From positions 1 to 64,000 of the forward strand of contig JADKEB010000003.1 of the NCBI GenBank assembly GCA_016718205.1: a stretch of 64,000 nucleotides of DNA, in the 5' to 3' direction. The position numbers were made by a program, and so were the translations under genes. Source of the stretch: Saprospiraceae bacterium (GTDB lineage Bacteria; Bacteroidota; Bacteroidia; Chitinophagales; Saprospiraceae). Under the pieces are notes generated by a model, which saw nothing but the letters and a program-made list of their open reading frames with translations, made no database searches and was not told where the DNA came from. Below are positions 54,441 to 63,529 of the stretch, piece after piece. The stretch's first letter is position 1; every line of letters starts with the position of its first letter.

Positions 54441-57400
54441 ATGGATCTCATGATGAAAACAAAATTTACGAAAAGTATTCAAACTTTCAGGTGGCTTATA
54501 CTGATGGTTTTGACTTTTAGTGCTATTAATGATTCCTTTTCGCAAACAATTGCAGATTGCAAATGCGGAAGTCCTATTCATATTAGCCTTAATAGCCAAG
54601 GGTGGGCAAAGGTAACACCACTGGAAGTACTTGCTTCTCCCACCTCTTGTAGCGACGCAGCTGCAGGTACAGTTGTGATTATGACAAGTGCCACTGGTGG
54701 TATTATTTCAAGAAGGGACACGGTGGATTGTAGTCATATCGGCAAAACCCTTTATGCTAAGTATACAAATGCCGCAGGAACCAATTCGTGCTGGACGCTC
54801 GTAGCAGAAGTGAAAGACGCCTTAGCTCCTACTATTGTTTGCCCTGCAGATATGACTATAAGTTGTGCTGCAATGCCAACCTGGACACCGACGATAAGTG
54901 ATAACTGTGCAGGAGTCAAATCTGTACAGGTTGGAGCTGATATTATTAATGCACCATGTACCCCTACATCAGACACATTAAGAACAATCACTCGTACATA
55001 TATCGCTGAAGATGCAGCTGGAAATCGATCTGCCCCATGCACTATAAGGTTTCATGTAAAAACTATTGCAAATCTTGTGACTGGTATATCAATGCCGGCA
55101 AATTACTTAAAAACACCTACTATAGGTGTTGACTCTTCCGCTCTCCAGTGTGATGGGGATTATCCTAGACTTGAAAATGGTAATCCGAATCCAGTAGGAA
55201 CTAATGCAAATCCTGGTACAGGTGTACCAAGACTTGGTTCTCTGGATCTACTCAACAACACTAATGTTATTTGCGGTCTTATGGTAACATATTCTGATTC
55301 ACAACCTATAAGAATCGGATGTGTGACAAAAATAATGCGTACATGGAAAGTGATAGAATGGTCCTGTCAGAACAGGACAAGACCCGATCATGTACAAATG
55401 ATTGAAATCACAGATAATAAGGCTCCTGTAATTACACCGGCAGCAGATGTCAATATTTCTACTTCAAATCACAACTGTAGTGCAGAATATACTTTCGCAC
55501 AAGCTACTGCTACAGATAACTGCTCTACAAGGACAGTATCCACAGTAACTGTTTATGGGAATAGTGATTATGGCAATCCCGTAGCTTTCGTAGATACATC
55601 AGGTTCCAGACGAGTCACTCTCCCTGTAGGTATTCATAAAGCCATATATACAGTATATGACAGATGTGGTAATAATGCAAAAGATACTTTAGATATCATA
55701 GTTGAAGACAACACTGCTCCTGTAGCTATTTGCGATGATATACCTACGATAGGTTTAAATTCAAATGGTGAAGCATGGGTACCTGCTTCTGTAGTCGATG
55801 ATGGTAGTTATGACGAGTGCCAACTCAAAACATTGGTTGTGAGACGCATGACTAACACAGCATGTACCACTCCTTGCCCAACTCCAGAATTCCAAGGCTT
55901 TAGATTGATTGGAGAAAGAGGAACAGGTGCATCAAAAAGATGGTATTATCTTTCTCAGCATGCAGCCACTCCAAAGATAGCCGCAAAAATGGCTACTGCA
56001 TTAGGTGGATATTTAGTACAATATTCAGCTCAGGAAAGAACGGAAGTTAGGGCATTTGTACATACTTATGCTCCAAATTTAAGATACTTGATAAATGGAA
56101 TCCAAAAAGATTCTACTGTAGGAAACTCATCACCTATTCCAGCTCTTGCTACAGACACGCTCAGGTATGTATTAGAAATCGAAAATCCTTGTAACACATT
56201 CAGCACACATGTTAAGTTTTGCTGTTCTGATGTGAACTCATCTCCAAAGCAGATGGTTATCCTTAGAGCTATAGATGCTTCAGGAAACTTTAATGACTGT
56301 ATGGTTGGTGTGGAAGTTCAGGACAAAATAGGTCCTTCCATCACTTGTCCAGCGGATAGAACGGTATTTTGTGATTTTGCTTATGATATCAATAATCTTA
56401 CAAAAGACTTTGGAAGCCCTGTGGTCAAAGACAATTGTACACCACTTGCAGAACCAATTGAAACTGTAACTCCTATTCTGACTGGTTGCAGAATAGGTAC
56501 GATAACACGTAAGTTTGTTATTACCGATTTAGGGTTAAGAAAAGATTCTTGCACACAAACTATCACCTTCCTTCCAGATCCAACTAAAATTTATACTGGA
56601 CCAACCTTAGGTGACTGGCCACGTGATACTATGATACAGAGTTGCGGTAATCTCTCTGTTGGAGGTGTTGTATCACCAGAATTCCTGCCTGCAAACTTGG
56701 GATCTCCCAAACTAAATGATGGAGTTTGTTCATTAGTTGGCTCTGACTTTAAAGATGAAGAGTATGCTTTCAACAATAGTACGGGTCAGGCATGTCTTAA
56801 GATACTCAGAACCTGGTCAGTCATAGATTGGTGCAAATTTGCTCCCAACAGAACACCAAGTGGCGGTCTGTACCCTACATCAAAAGAACTTGGTACAAAT
56901 TACTGGACTTATACTCAGGAAATCAAGGTGATAGATAGAAATGCTCCGGTGATAGCTGCAATACCTGCATCCCGTACATTTGACACTTTCGATGACAGAT
57001 GTGCATCAGGTCAAGTCACACTTACAGCAAAAGCTAAAGATGTATGTACAAGGGCTCTTAGAACATTCATCCAGATTGACTCACTTGCAGATGGCAGTAT
57101 CAACAGGACTGTCAATCTTAACCCTGTAGTAGGAGCACTTGATACCAATACCATCACTACCACATTCTCATATCCGGTGGGTCGTCACAAAGCTATTTTC
57201 ACATTTGAAGACAAATGCGGAAACCTTACTACAAGAGAACAAATTTTCGAGATTGTCAATAGAAAAGCACCTTCTGCTATAGTACTTAAAGGTCTGGCTG
57301 CAACACTTATGAATTTAGGTAATGGGCAGGGTATGGTAGAAATTTGGGCAAAAGACTTTGACCCTGATGGAAAGTCAACTCATCCATGTCCGGAATATAA

Positions 57401-58853
57401 AATCTATTATTCTTTTGCACCGGTAACACAACTGATGCCAAATGGTCAGCCTGTCCTTGATATGAACGAAACATTCACATGTGCTAATCGCGGCGTAAAC
57501 ATAATTAATGTATATGTTGTGGCAGTTTCACCATCCGGACAGATAGTACAAACTGTTGTTGAAACATTTATCGATATTCAGGATAATGGGACACCAAAAA
57601 TTTGTCCGCAATCACCAGGTAGAGTTGATGTAAGCGGAACTTTGGCAAATGAATTCGATCAAAAGGTTCAGGATGTCAGAATAGACCTTGTCGGATCAGA
57701 GCTTCATAAAAATACCGGAGTGGATGGTAAATTCAGTTTCAGTAACATGCCAACAGGTGGAAAATACTTGATTTCTCCAGAAAAGAATGATGACCCGATG
57801 AATGGTATTTCAACTTTGGACCTTGTTTTGATTCAAAGACATATACTTGGGTTAGAAAAACTTAATACTCCTTACAAGCTTATTGCATCTGACATTAATA
57901 AAGATGGAAAGATCACTGCTGCCGACTTGACGGAATTAAGAAAATTGATCCTTGGTACCACAAATTCATTTGCAAATAACAAATCCTGGAGATTTGTCGA
58001 TAAGGCCTACCGATTTGCCGATGCGACATCTGCGCATGGAGAGGCCTTCCCCGAAATCTATTCTATCAACAACCTTAATTCAAACATGGTTACAGATTTT
58101 GTAGCTATCAAAACCGGTGACGTAAATGGAAATGCGAAAACCAGTAATTTGGATAACAATGTTGAAACGCGAACTTCAAAAACGCTTGCATTATATACAG
58201 CTGATCAAAAAATTGAATCAGGAAAAGAAGTAATTGTACCTGTTGTAGTCACCAAAGCTGATGCGATATCAGGAATGCAATTTACTTTATCATTTGATGC
58301 AGATGTATTGGCAGTCACATCCATAGATCCGGCGGGTATCAATATTAACGATAGTCATTTAGGATTTTCAAAAACTGCAGACGGTATTCTTACTATAAGT
58401 TGGAACGACGCTAAGATTACAAATCTTAAAGAAAACCAAACTTTGTTTAACATTACTTTCATAGCAAGAAATGATGGCAAATTGGCTGACGTTTTGAAAG
58501 TAAATTCAGAAGTTACTGTAGCAGAAGCATATAATGTTGAAAACAAAGTGATGAATGTCGCATTTAACGTAGAATCTCGTGACAAATCTGTCACAGGTTA
58601 TGATTTGAAGCAAAATACGCCTAATCCATTCAAAGAAGCTTCAATCATAGGATTTGATCTTCCTGGCGACATGCCTGCTACAATGACAGTTTATGATGTC
58701 TCCGGAAAAGTAATTAAATCTGTTCAAATTCAGGGAGCAAAAGGTTACAATACCTTTGAAATCAATAAATCAGAGCTACATACTGGTATATTGTATTATA
58801 CACTGAAAGCCGGAGAGTTTAATGCTACCAAAAAAATGGTAGTTCTGGAATAA
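54441..58853 (+). CDS. Large T9SS surface protein with HYR-like, cohesin-like and dockerin-like segments
   Basis: A 1470-residue secreted protein with signal peptide (ending DSFSQ). HYR-like beta-sandwich segments recur, each with an opening such as APTIVCPADMTISC, APVITPAADVNIS, GPSITCPADRTVFC or APVIAAIPASRTF and a closing CGN...DTLDI. Near residue 1080 a CarboxypepD-like strand set appears (VDVSGTLANEFDQKVQDVRI). A dockerin-like pair follows (GISTLDLVLIQRHILGLEKL, then SDINKDGKITAADLTELRKL). Near residue 1255 there is a cohesin-like domain (GKEVIVPVVVTKADAISGMQ). The end (LKQNTPNPFKEASIIGFDL to KKMVVLE) is a T9SS type A sorting domain. ATG codons at positions 4 and 5 are alternative starts. 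It is followed by a strong terminator. Confidence 0.88.
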   Translation: MDLMMKTKFTKSIQTFRWLILMVLTFSAINDSFSQTIADCKCGSPIHISLNSQGWAKVTPLEVLASPTSCSDAAAGTVVIMTSATGGIISRRDTVDCSHIGKTLYAKYTNAAGTNSCWTLVAEVKDALAPTIVCPADMTISCAAMPTWTPTISDNCAGVKSVQVGADIINAPCTPTSDTLRTITRTYIAEDAAGNRSAPCTIRFHVKTIANLVTGISMPANYLKTPTIGVDSSALQCDGDYPRLENGNPNPVGTNANPGTGVPRLGSLDLLNNTNVICGLMVTYSDSQPIRIGCVTKIMRTWKVIEWSCQNRTRPDHVQMIEITDNKAPVITPAADVNISTSNHNCSAEYTFAQATATDNCSTRTVSTVTVYGNSDYGNPVAFVDTSGSRRVTLPVGIHKAIYTVYDRCGNNAKDTLDIIVEDNTAPVAICDDIPTIGLNSNGEAWVPASVVDDGSYDECQLKTLVVRRMTNTACTTPCPTPEFQGFRLIGERGTGASKRWYYLSQHAATPKIAAKMATALGGYLVQYSAQERTEVRAFVHTYAPNLRYLINGIQKDSTVGNSSPIPALATDTLRYVLEIENPCNTFSTHVKFCCSDVNSSPKQMVILRAIDASGNFNDCMVGVEVQDKIGPSITCPADRTVFCDFAYDINNLTKDFGSPVVKDNCTPLAEPIETVTPILTGCRIGTITRKFVITDLGLRKDSCTQTITFLPDPTKIYTGPTLGDWPRDTMIQSCGNLSVGGVVSPEFLPANLGSPKLNDGVCSLVGSDFKDEEYAFNNSTGQACLKILRTWSVIDWCKFAPNRTPSGGLYPTSKELGTNYWTYTQEIKVIDRNAPVIAAIPASRTFDTFDDRCASGQVTLTAKAKDVCTRALRTFIQIDSLADGSINRTVNLNPVVGALDTNTITTTFSYPVGRHKAIFTFEDKCGNLTTREQIFEIVNRKAPSAIVLKGLAATLMNLGNGQGMVEIWAKDFDPDGKSTHPCPEYKIYYSFAPVTQLMPNGQPVLDMNETFTCANRGVNIINVYVVAVSPSGQIVQTVVETFIDIQDNGTPKICPQSPGRVDVSGTLANEFDQKVQDVRIDLVGSELHKNTGVDGKFSFSNMPTGGKYLISPEKNDDPMNGISTLDLVLIQRHILGLEKLNTPYKLIASDINKDGKITAADLTELRKLILGTTNSFANNKSWRFVDKAYRFADATSAHGEAFPEIYSINNLNSNMVTDFVAIKTGDVNGNAKTSNLDNNVETRTSKTLALYTADQKIESGKEVIVPVVVTKADAISGMQFTLSFDADVLAVTSIDPAGININDSHLGFSKTADGILTISWNDAKITNLKENQTLFNITFIARNDGKLADVLKVNSEVTVAEAYNVENKVMNVAFNVESRDKSVTGYDLKQNTPNPFKEASIIGFDLPGDMPATMTVYDVSGKVIKSVQIQGAKGYNTFEINKSELHTGILYYTLKAGEFNATKKMVVLE

Positions 58854-58892
58854 ATGAGTTTTTTAAAATAAGTTTTACTGTTTTTGGGATGG

Positions 58893-58933
58893 GACCCCTC
58901 TTCAGAACAATCTGAAGGGGGTCTTTTTTTTTT
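58893..58933 (+). terminator. Rho-independent terminator of the 1470-residue protein gene
   Basis: GACCCCTCTTCAG and CTGAAGGGGGTC form a GC-rich stem with a 6-nt loop, followed by a run of ten T. It sits 40 bp after the stop codon. Confidence 0.9.
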
Positions 58934-59020
58934 ACCACAGCAATATTCTGAAAATGCGGATAAAAACTATGTTCGTTTTATCAAATGTGTAGATGGTAAT
59001 GCGTTTAGGAACTTTTTTTA

Positions 59021-59028
59021 TACCTTTG
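59021..59028 (+). promoter_or_regulatory. Probable promoter box for ruvX-def
   Basis: TACCTTTG matches TAnnTTTG and lies 8 bp before the ruvX ATG at 59037, implying a very short leader. No well-spaced upstream TTTG box is seen. Confidence 0.4.
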
Positions 59029-59036
59029 CAGTTACA

Positions 59037-59447
59037 ATGGCGCGAATAGTTTGTCTGGATTATGGGATCAAAAGATGTGGATTGGCTACAACCGATCCCT
59101 TGCAGATCATAGTCACAGGACTTGATACAGTAGAGACAAAAGATATTTATATTTTTTTTAAAAGATATTTAACAGCTGAAATTGTCGAAAAACTAGTGAT
59201 AGGTCTGCCTGTACATCGAGATGGTAATTTTACATATTTAAAATCTGACATTGACAAATTTGTAGTAGAATTTTCAGAAAAATGGCCGAACATCAAGATT
59301 GATTATGCTGACGAGCAGTTTTCTTCTGTTCACGCTAAACAAATAATTCTGGACAGCGGTGCCAACAAAAAAAAGAGACAGGATAAAGCATTGGTAGATA
59401 AGATCAGTGCTGTAATAATCCTTCAAAGATACTTAAAACACATATAA
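59037..59447 (+). CDS. ruvX: RuvX/YqgF, putative Holliday junction resolvase and pre-16S rRNA nuclease
   Basis: A 136-residue RNase H-fold nuclease. The family begins with ARIVCLDYGIKRCGLATTD, whose Asp is the first catalytic residue. VEKLVIGLPVHRDGN and YADEQFSSVHAKQII (the E is the second acidic residue) follow, and DKALVDKISAVIILQRYL carries the last acid. A longer frame from 58884 reads through the terminator and is not credible, so I start at the ATG at 59037. The stop lies 6 bp before def, forming an operon. Confidence 0.92.
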   Translation: MARIVCLDYGIKRCGLATTDPLQIIVTGLDTVETKDIYIFFKRYLTAEIVEKLVIGLPVHRDGNFTYLKSDIDKFVVEFSEKWPNIKIDYADEQFSSVHAKQIILDSGANKKKRQDKALVDKISAVIILQRYLKHI

Positions 59448-59453
59448 CGATTT

Positions 59454-60011
59454 ATGATTTTACCAGTTTTTGCGTTCGGTCAGCCGGTCTTAAAGAAAAT
59501 AGCATCTGATATCAATAGTGATTATGATGGGCTAAAACTGCTGATAGACAATATGTGGGAAACCATGTATGCTGCACATGGAGTGGGTATTGCCGCACCG
59601 CAGGTGGGAGCGTCTATCAGGCTTTTTATTATTGACACTATTCAGATCATGGAAGAAGAAAAAATAGATGAAGGTATAAAAAAAGTATTTATCAATGCAA
59701 AGATCATAGAAGAAACCGGAGAGATGTGGGTGTATGAAGAAGGTTGTCTGAGTATTCCGAATATACGTGGAGATGTAGAAAGACAACAAAAAGTCAGGAT
59801 ACAATATCTGGATGAAAACTTTGAAAAACATGACGAAATATATGAAGGTATCAATGCACGTGTTATTCAGCATGAATATGATCATATCGAAGGCATCCTT
59901 TTTGTCGAAAAATTGAAACCCCTGAAAAAAAAGCTGATCCAACGCAAACTCAATGATATCAAGGCAGGAAAAGCAACGGCAGACTATAAAATAAAATTTG
60001 TTCGGGTATAG
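59454..60011 (+). CDS. def: Peptide deformylase
   Basis: Removes the N-formyl group from nascent proteins. The 185-residue length is normal. The three motifs are present: GVGIAAPQVG (motif 1, about residues 43-52), EGCLSIP (motif 2, metal-binding Cys about residue 101) and QHEYDHIEGILF (motif 3, HExxH with the catalytic Glu, about 140-151). It is coupled to ruvX by a 6-bp gap. Confidence 0.95.
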   Translation: MILPVFAFGQPVLKKIASDINSDYDGLKLLIDNMWETMYAAHGVGIAAPQVGASIRLFIIDTIQIMEEEKIDEGIKKVFINAKIIEETGEMWVYEEGCLSIPNIRGDVERQQKVRIQYLDENFEKHDEIYEGINARVIQHEYDHIEGILFVEKLKPLKKKLIQRKLNDIKAGKATADYKIKFVRV

Positions 60012-60038
60012 ACAGATGCGGAATTAAAATCATTGCAT

Positions 60039-60674
60039 TTACTTCCTCCCAAAATCTGCAGGTATCTCTCCCCAAGATACTGTATCCCACTTTATGATAG
60101 GATTTGAATATGTATTCTCTTTTAGCCAATTTTCTGCCCTTTCGATGAGTTCAAATAAAATTTTATTATCATTTGTTAGCTCGAGTTTTGTTTTTGCTTT
60201 TTTAATCTTGACCCATTTTATGGCAATGAGGGAGTCAGAATAGATGGTAGTATGATCATTCTTTAGTTTTTTCAACATAGCCAGCCCATGTACCAGCCCC
60301 AAAAACTCTCCTATATTATTTGTACCGTTTTTGAATGGCCCCTGATGGAAAAGCTGCTTTCCCGACTGTGTTTCTACACCTCTGTACTCCATCAAGCCCG
60401 GATTGCCACTACAAGCAGCGTCCACAGAAATACTATCGGCAATGATAGCAGACCTGCTTTGTTTTATTCCGGACTCCTTTTTTGGTAAGGCTGCTTTATT
60501 GACAAACTCAAAATAATTTCTCTTTTGTGCAAATTCTGCCTCTGCCCTATTGTCAAATGCTTTATACTTAGCTGATGGGTGTCCGCCAATCTGAATCTTG
60601 CATTCATCCCATGTCATATAAATACCGGGAGTAAATCCTTCCCAAACCACATAATATTTTTGTTTCTTTGCCAT
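60039..60674 (-). CDS. rnhA: Ribonuclease H with N-terminal viroplasmin-like domain
   Basis: A 211-residue enzyme that cleaves the RNA strand of RNA-DNA hybrids. Residues 1-55 form a caulimovirus-viroplasmin-type hybrid-binding domain (YYVVWEGFTPGIYMTWDECK ... FDNRAEAEFA). The RNase H catalytic domain has Asp in SVDAACSGNPG, Glu in NNIGEFLGLVHGL, Asp in TIYSDSLIAIKW and the final Asp in IPADFGRK. This is the eukaryotic/Bacteroidota RNase HI layout. A MITE-like element lies just 7 bp upstream of the start codon, so its promoter is likely provided or altered by the insertion. Confidence 0.9.
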   Translation of the reverse strand: MAKKQKYYVVWEGFTPGIYMTWDECKIQIGGHPSAKYKAFDNRAEAEFAQKRNYFEFVNKAALPKKESGIKQSRSAIIADSISVDAACSGNPGLMEYRGVETQSGKQLFHQGPFKNGTNNIGEFLGLVHGLAMLKKLKNDHTTIYSDSLIAIKWVKIKKAKTKLELTNDNKILFELIERAENWLKENTYSNPIIKWDTVSWGEIPADFGRK

Positions 60675-60681
60675 AATTTTC

Positions 60682-60826
60682 GGGTGTATCCCATTTTTTC
60701 ATGTAATCGTTATAAAATTCTTTTTGTCACCCTTTAAGGGATGGGGTAAAAAAATTCTTTTTGTCTCCCTTCAGGATGGGATAAAACCAAAGGAATTTTA
60801 TTAAAGTGCAATTTTGGGATACACCC
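60682..60826. mobile_element. MITE-like element with GGGTGTATCCCA ends and 8-bp target duplication
   Basis: A 145-bp element. GGGTGTATCCCA (60682-60693) is perfectly inverted at 60815-60826 (TGGGATACACCC). It is flanked by a perfect 8-bp direct repeat TAATTTTC at 60674-60681 and 60827-60834. The interior has two similar units (AAATTCTTTTTGTC..CCCTT..GGATGGG). It lies between the divergent rnhA and tatD genes and so covers both promoter regions. Confidence 0.85.
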
Positions 60827-60858
60827 TAATTTTCCAAACAGTTGAAACCACAAAAGTA

Positions 60859-61644
60859 ATGTTTATTGATACTCACGCTCATATTTATTTAAAAGAATTT
60901 GAAAATGACCTTGATGCAATCTTGGTTCATGCACAATCGAATGGAATATCGCACATTTTTATGCCGAACATTGATGAAGCATCTATGCCTCTTATGATCG
61001 ATGTGGTCAAAAGTTATTCCTACTGCCACCCAATGCTTGGGTTACATCCGTGCCATGTCTATGATGATTATAAAAAGGTTATAGAAAATCTTTGGAAACA
61101 ATACGATCAGCATACATTCTATGCAGTTGGCGAAATAGGTATTGACCTCTACTGGGACAAAACATTTCACAAAGAACAGATTGATGCATTCAAAAGGCAA
61201 ATTGCGCTGGCTAAAGAAGTCAATCTTCCTTTTGTAATACATTCCAGAGATGCTCTTGATATCACCATTTCAACTGTACAAGAAATGCAAGATGGCACTC
61301 TCCGTGGTATCTTCCATTGTTTCAATGGCGATGAAATGCAGGCACATAAAATTCTGGATGCAGGATTTTTATTGGGTATAGGAGGGGTCCTGACTTACAA
61401 AAACGCAGGTTTGGACAAAGTAATTGCACAAATGCCATTGTCAAGCTTAGTACTTGAAACAGATGCACCCTATCTCAGCCCGATACCTTTCAGAGGAAAG
61501 CGGAATGAACCTGCATATATTTTAAATATCGCTACCAAACTCGCTGAAGTAAAAAACACCAGCATTGATGAAGTCGGATTGATTACAACCAAAAATGCTA
61601 AAAAATTATTTTTAGGTGAAATCAACAAGGTCCAGATATCGTGA
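60859..61644 (+). CDS. tatD: TatD-family metal-dependent DNase/hydrolase
   Basis: A 261-residue TIM-barrel metallohydrolase. The start at 60859 gives MFIDTHAHIYLKEF with the metal-binding HxH. A 15-residue TTG-initiated extension reads into the MITE end and is rejected. AVGEIGIDLYWDK holds the bridging Glu, FVIHSRDA the next His, GIFHCFNGD another, and LVLETDAPYLSPIPFRGKRN the catalytic Asp. Members act as 3'-5' DNases in repair or DNA degradation, or as general phosphoesterases. Confidence 0.92.
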   Translation: MFIDTHAHIYLKEFENDLDAILVHAQSNGISHIFMPNIDEASMPLMIDVVKSYSYCHPMLGLHPCHVYDDYKKVIENLWKQYDQHTFYAVGEIGIDLYWDKTFHKEQIDAFKRQIALAKEVNLPFVIHSRDALDITISTVQEMQDGTLRGIFHCFNGDEMQAHKILDAGFLLGIGGVLTYKNAGLDKVIAQMPLSSLVLETDAPYLSPIPFRGKRNEPAYILNIATKLAEVKNTSIDEVGLITTKNAKKLFLGEINKVQIS

Positions 61645-61648
61645 TTTG

Positions 61649-61700
61649 AAGATGTTTAGACATTTATTATAGGAGTAAATGAAAATTTAAACACCTTCTT
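61649..61700. repeat. Degenerate palindrome related to the GAGTATG family, possible terminator
   Basis: AAGATGTTTAGACATTTATT and AAATGAAAATTTAAACACCTTCTT form an imperfect stem around ATAGGAG just after the tatD stop. The TTTAAAC core matches the MITE-family ends. The remaining gap to the tRNA (to 61957) is AT-rich with no gene seen. Confidence 0.45.
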
Positions 61701-61957
61701 ATACCTATTCATAATTTTTAATTCAAATTTCCAGATTAAAATAATTAGAATTTTTTTTTACTGAAACACTTGGGTAAAAAAGGAGCACGCTTCGTATTTA
61801 TTTCATCAAACAGTGAATCCCTTAAAAGTCTTAATAATTTTAATTATTTAAAAAAAAACACCTATTAGATTGATTATCTACATATTGTGCATTACGAAAA
61901 TAAGTATAGAAAAAAACCTTTTGATAAGTTGGTATTTATTGCAAAATTTGCGCTGTG

Positions 61958-62045
61958 GGAGAGTTGTCCGAGCGGTTTAAGGAGCACGCCTGGAAAGTGT
62001 GTATACCTCAAAAGGGTATCGAGGGTTCGAATCCCTCACTCTCCG
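61958..62045 (+). tRNA. tRNA-Ser (anticodon GGA)
   Basis: An 88-nt tRNA. The acceptor stem GGAGAGT pairs with ACTCTCC (62038-62044), followed by the discriminator G. The anticodon arm CACGC-CTGGAAA-GTGTG gives anticodon GGA (decodes UCC/UCU). A long variable arm (TATACCTCAAAAGGGTATC) marks it as class II. The T arm GAGGG-TTCGAAT-CCCTC is perfect. CCA is not encoded. Confidence 0.95.
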
Positions 62046-62144
62046 CAAAAAAAATAACTTGTAATTATTAACTAATTTAAATATTTTTTTACTTTTAACC
62101 TTTATTTATTAATCTTATTATTCTAAAACGTAAATTAACAAATC

Positions 62145-62975
62145 ATGCGAAAAATTTTAATTTTAATCGGAGTATTTATGATTGCATCCTATATCGGTGC
62201 ATTTGACATGGTGGCTCAGGCAGCTGACTCTACTGCTGCAGCCCTTACTGAAGCAGCTGCTGGAGCTGTTGATAGTGCAGCCGCTACCGTGACAGAGACA
62301 GTGGAGGAAGCTGGTACAGCTATAGCCGCAGCGACTGAAGCTCCGGGTGCATTCCAAGTTTTGAAAGAAAAGTTTATTGAAGGTGACTGGGTATGGATGA
62401 CTCCAGTATTATTGTGTATGATTTTTGGTCTTTCGTTCTGTATTGAAAGAATCATTACCCTTAACATTGCCTCTGCCAATACTGATACATTGATGAGAAA
62501 GATCGATGATAAACTCGCTAGTGGAGACTTAGAAGGAGCTAAAGATATAGCTAAAGCGACACCTGGTCCGGCTGCAAGTGTTATTTATGAAGGACTCAGA
62601 AATTCCGCAGCAGGACCGGAAGGAGTAGAGAAAGCAATTGTTTCTTATGGATCCGTACAGATGTCGCTTTTGGAGAAAGGTTTAATTTGGATTTCACTAT
62701 TCATTGCACTTGCTCCGATGTTGGGATTCCTTGGAACAGTTGTAGGTATGATTCAGGCATTTGACAAGATTCAGGCTGCGGGCGATATTTCTCCTACAGT
62801 AGTTGCAGGTGGTATCAAGGTGGCCCTTTTGACTACAGTGTTTGGTCTTATTGTTGCCATCATACTTCAGATTTTTTATAACTATATTGTATCTAAAATA
62901 GATGGCATCACTACAAAAATGGAAGAATCATCCATTGCACTTGTAGAAACAATGTTACGTAATAAGACAATATAA
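62145..62975 (+). CDS. exbB: ExbB/TolQ/MotA-family proton channel
   Basis: A 276-residue inner-membrane protein that, with ExbD, converts the proton motive force into work on TonB-type or similar systems. A signal-like hydrophobic segment (residues 4-22) is followed by an unusual Ala/Thr-rich linker (about residues 26-66: AADSTAAALTEAAAGAVDSA and similar). Three membrane segments follow. The family signature is LIWISLFIALAPMLGFLGTV followed by VGMIQAFDKI, with GGIKVALLTTVFGLIVAIIL. The Ala-rich linker before the first helix may be periplasmic. It is the first gene of a plus-strand operon, downstream of tRNA-Ser. Confidence 0.88.
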   Translation: MRKILILIGVFMIASYIGAFDMVAQAADSTAAALTEAAAGAVDSAAATVTETVEEAGTAIAAATEAPGAFQVLKEKFIEGDWVWMTPVLLCMIFGLSFCIERIITLNIASANTDTLMRKIDDKLASGDLEGAKDIAKATPGPAASVIYEGLRNSAAGPEGVEKAIVSYGSVQMSLLEKGLIWISLFIALAPMLGFLGTVVGMIQAFDKIQAAGDISPTVVAGGIKVALLTTVFGLIVAIILQIFYNYIVSKIDGITTKMEESSIALVETMLRNKTI

Positions 62976-63005
62976 TTTTTGTAATCATAAATTAAACATG
63001 AAATC

Positions 63006-63506
63006 ATGGCTAAATTATATAATATTTTATTAAAAAACGGAGATGGCATTGCTGTAGGTTTTAGTGCATTGATGTTTATTTTGTTTGGGGTGAGTGTCTA
63101 TTTAGGATCCACATCAGGAGGATATGACCTTAGTACACTTACAGATATGCCTGACAAATCAAATGTCAATATTTTTAACGTAGGACTTTATACAGTAATC
63201 ATTTTAGGATTTATTGCCGTAGCTTTGACAATATTTGGAATCTTATGGGATATTTTTAAGAATTTCAAAACAGGATCGAAATCTATCCTTGGTTTTGGAG
63301 CTATTGTAGTAGCATTTTTAGGCTTTTACTTTACTTCGGCCCATGATAGTGGAGGTAGATTTGATGCATATTGGAGTCAAGATCCATTTTATATTACTGA
63401 AGGACTTAGCAAATTTATATCCGCAGGATTATATACTCTGATAGCATTAACATTTGTATCTTTCTTGCTTATATTGTTTTATGAAGTGAAGAGCTTTTTT
63501 AAATAA
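63006..63506 (+). CDS. Membrane protein encoded between exbB and exbD
   Basis: A 166-residue protein with about four membrane helices (GIAVGFSALMFILFGVSVYL, VGLYTVIILGFIAVALTIFG, ILGFGAIVVAFLGFYF, LYTLIALTFVSFLLILFYEV). A periplasmic loop contains the charged SAHDSGGRFDAYW. No domain recognised. Its position 30 bp after exbB and 23 bp before the exbD-like gene strongly suggests a role in the same proton-driven complex, but the sequence gives no direct proof. Confidence 0.7.
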   Translation: MAKLYNILLKNGDGIAVGFSALMFILFGVSVYLGSTSGGYDLSTLTDMPDKSNVNIFNVGLYTVIILGFIAVALTIFGILWDIFKNFKTGSKSILGFGAIVVAFLGFYFTSAHDSGGRFDAYWSQDPFYITEGLSKFISAGLYTLIALTFVSFLLILFYEVKSFFK

Positions 63507-63529
63507 TTAATTCTTAAAAAATTAATAAA

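Noticed and set aside
58884..59036. N-terminal extension of RuvX
   Set aside because: It would translate through the terminator of the preceding gene. Family similarity starts at the ATG at 59037.
60814..60858. TTG start for TatD
   Set aside because: The extra 15 codons come from the MITE end. The conserved FIDTHAH begins right after the ATG at 60859.
62220..62360. Repetitive Ala codons in exbB as a microsatellite
   Set aside because: The codons vary and the frame is intact; it is simply an Ala/Thr-rich linker.
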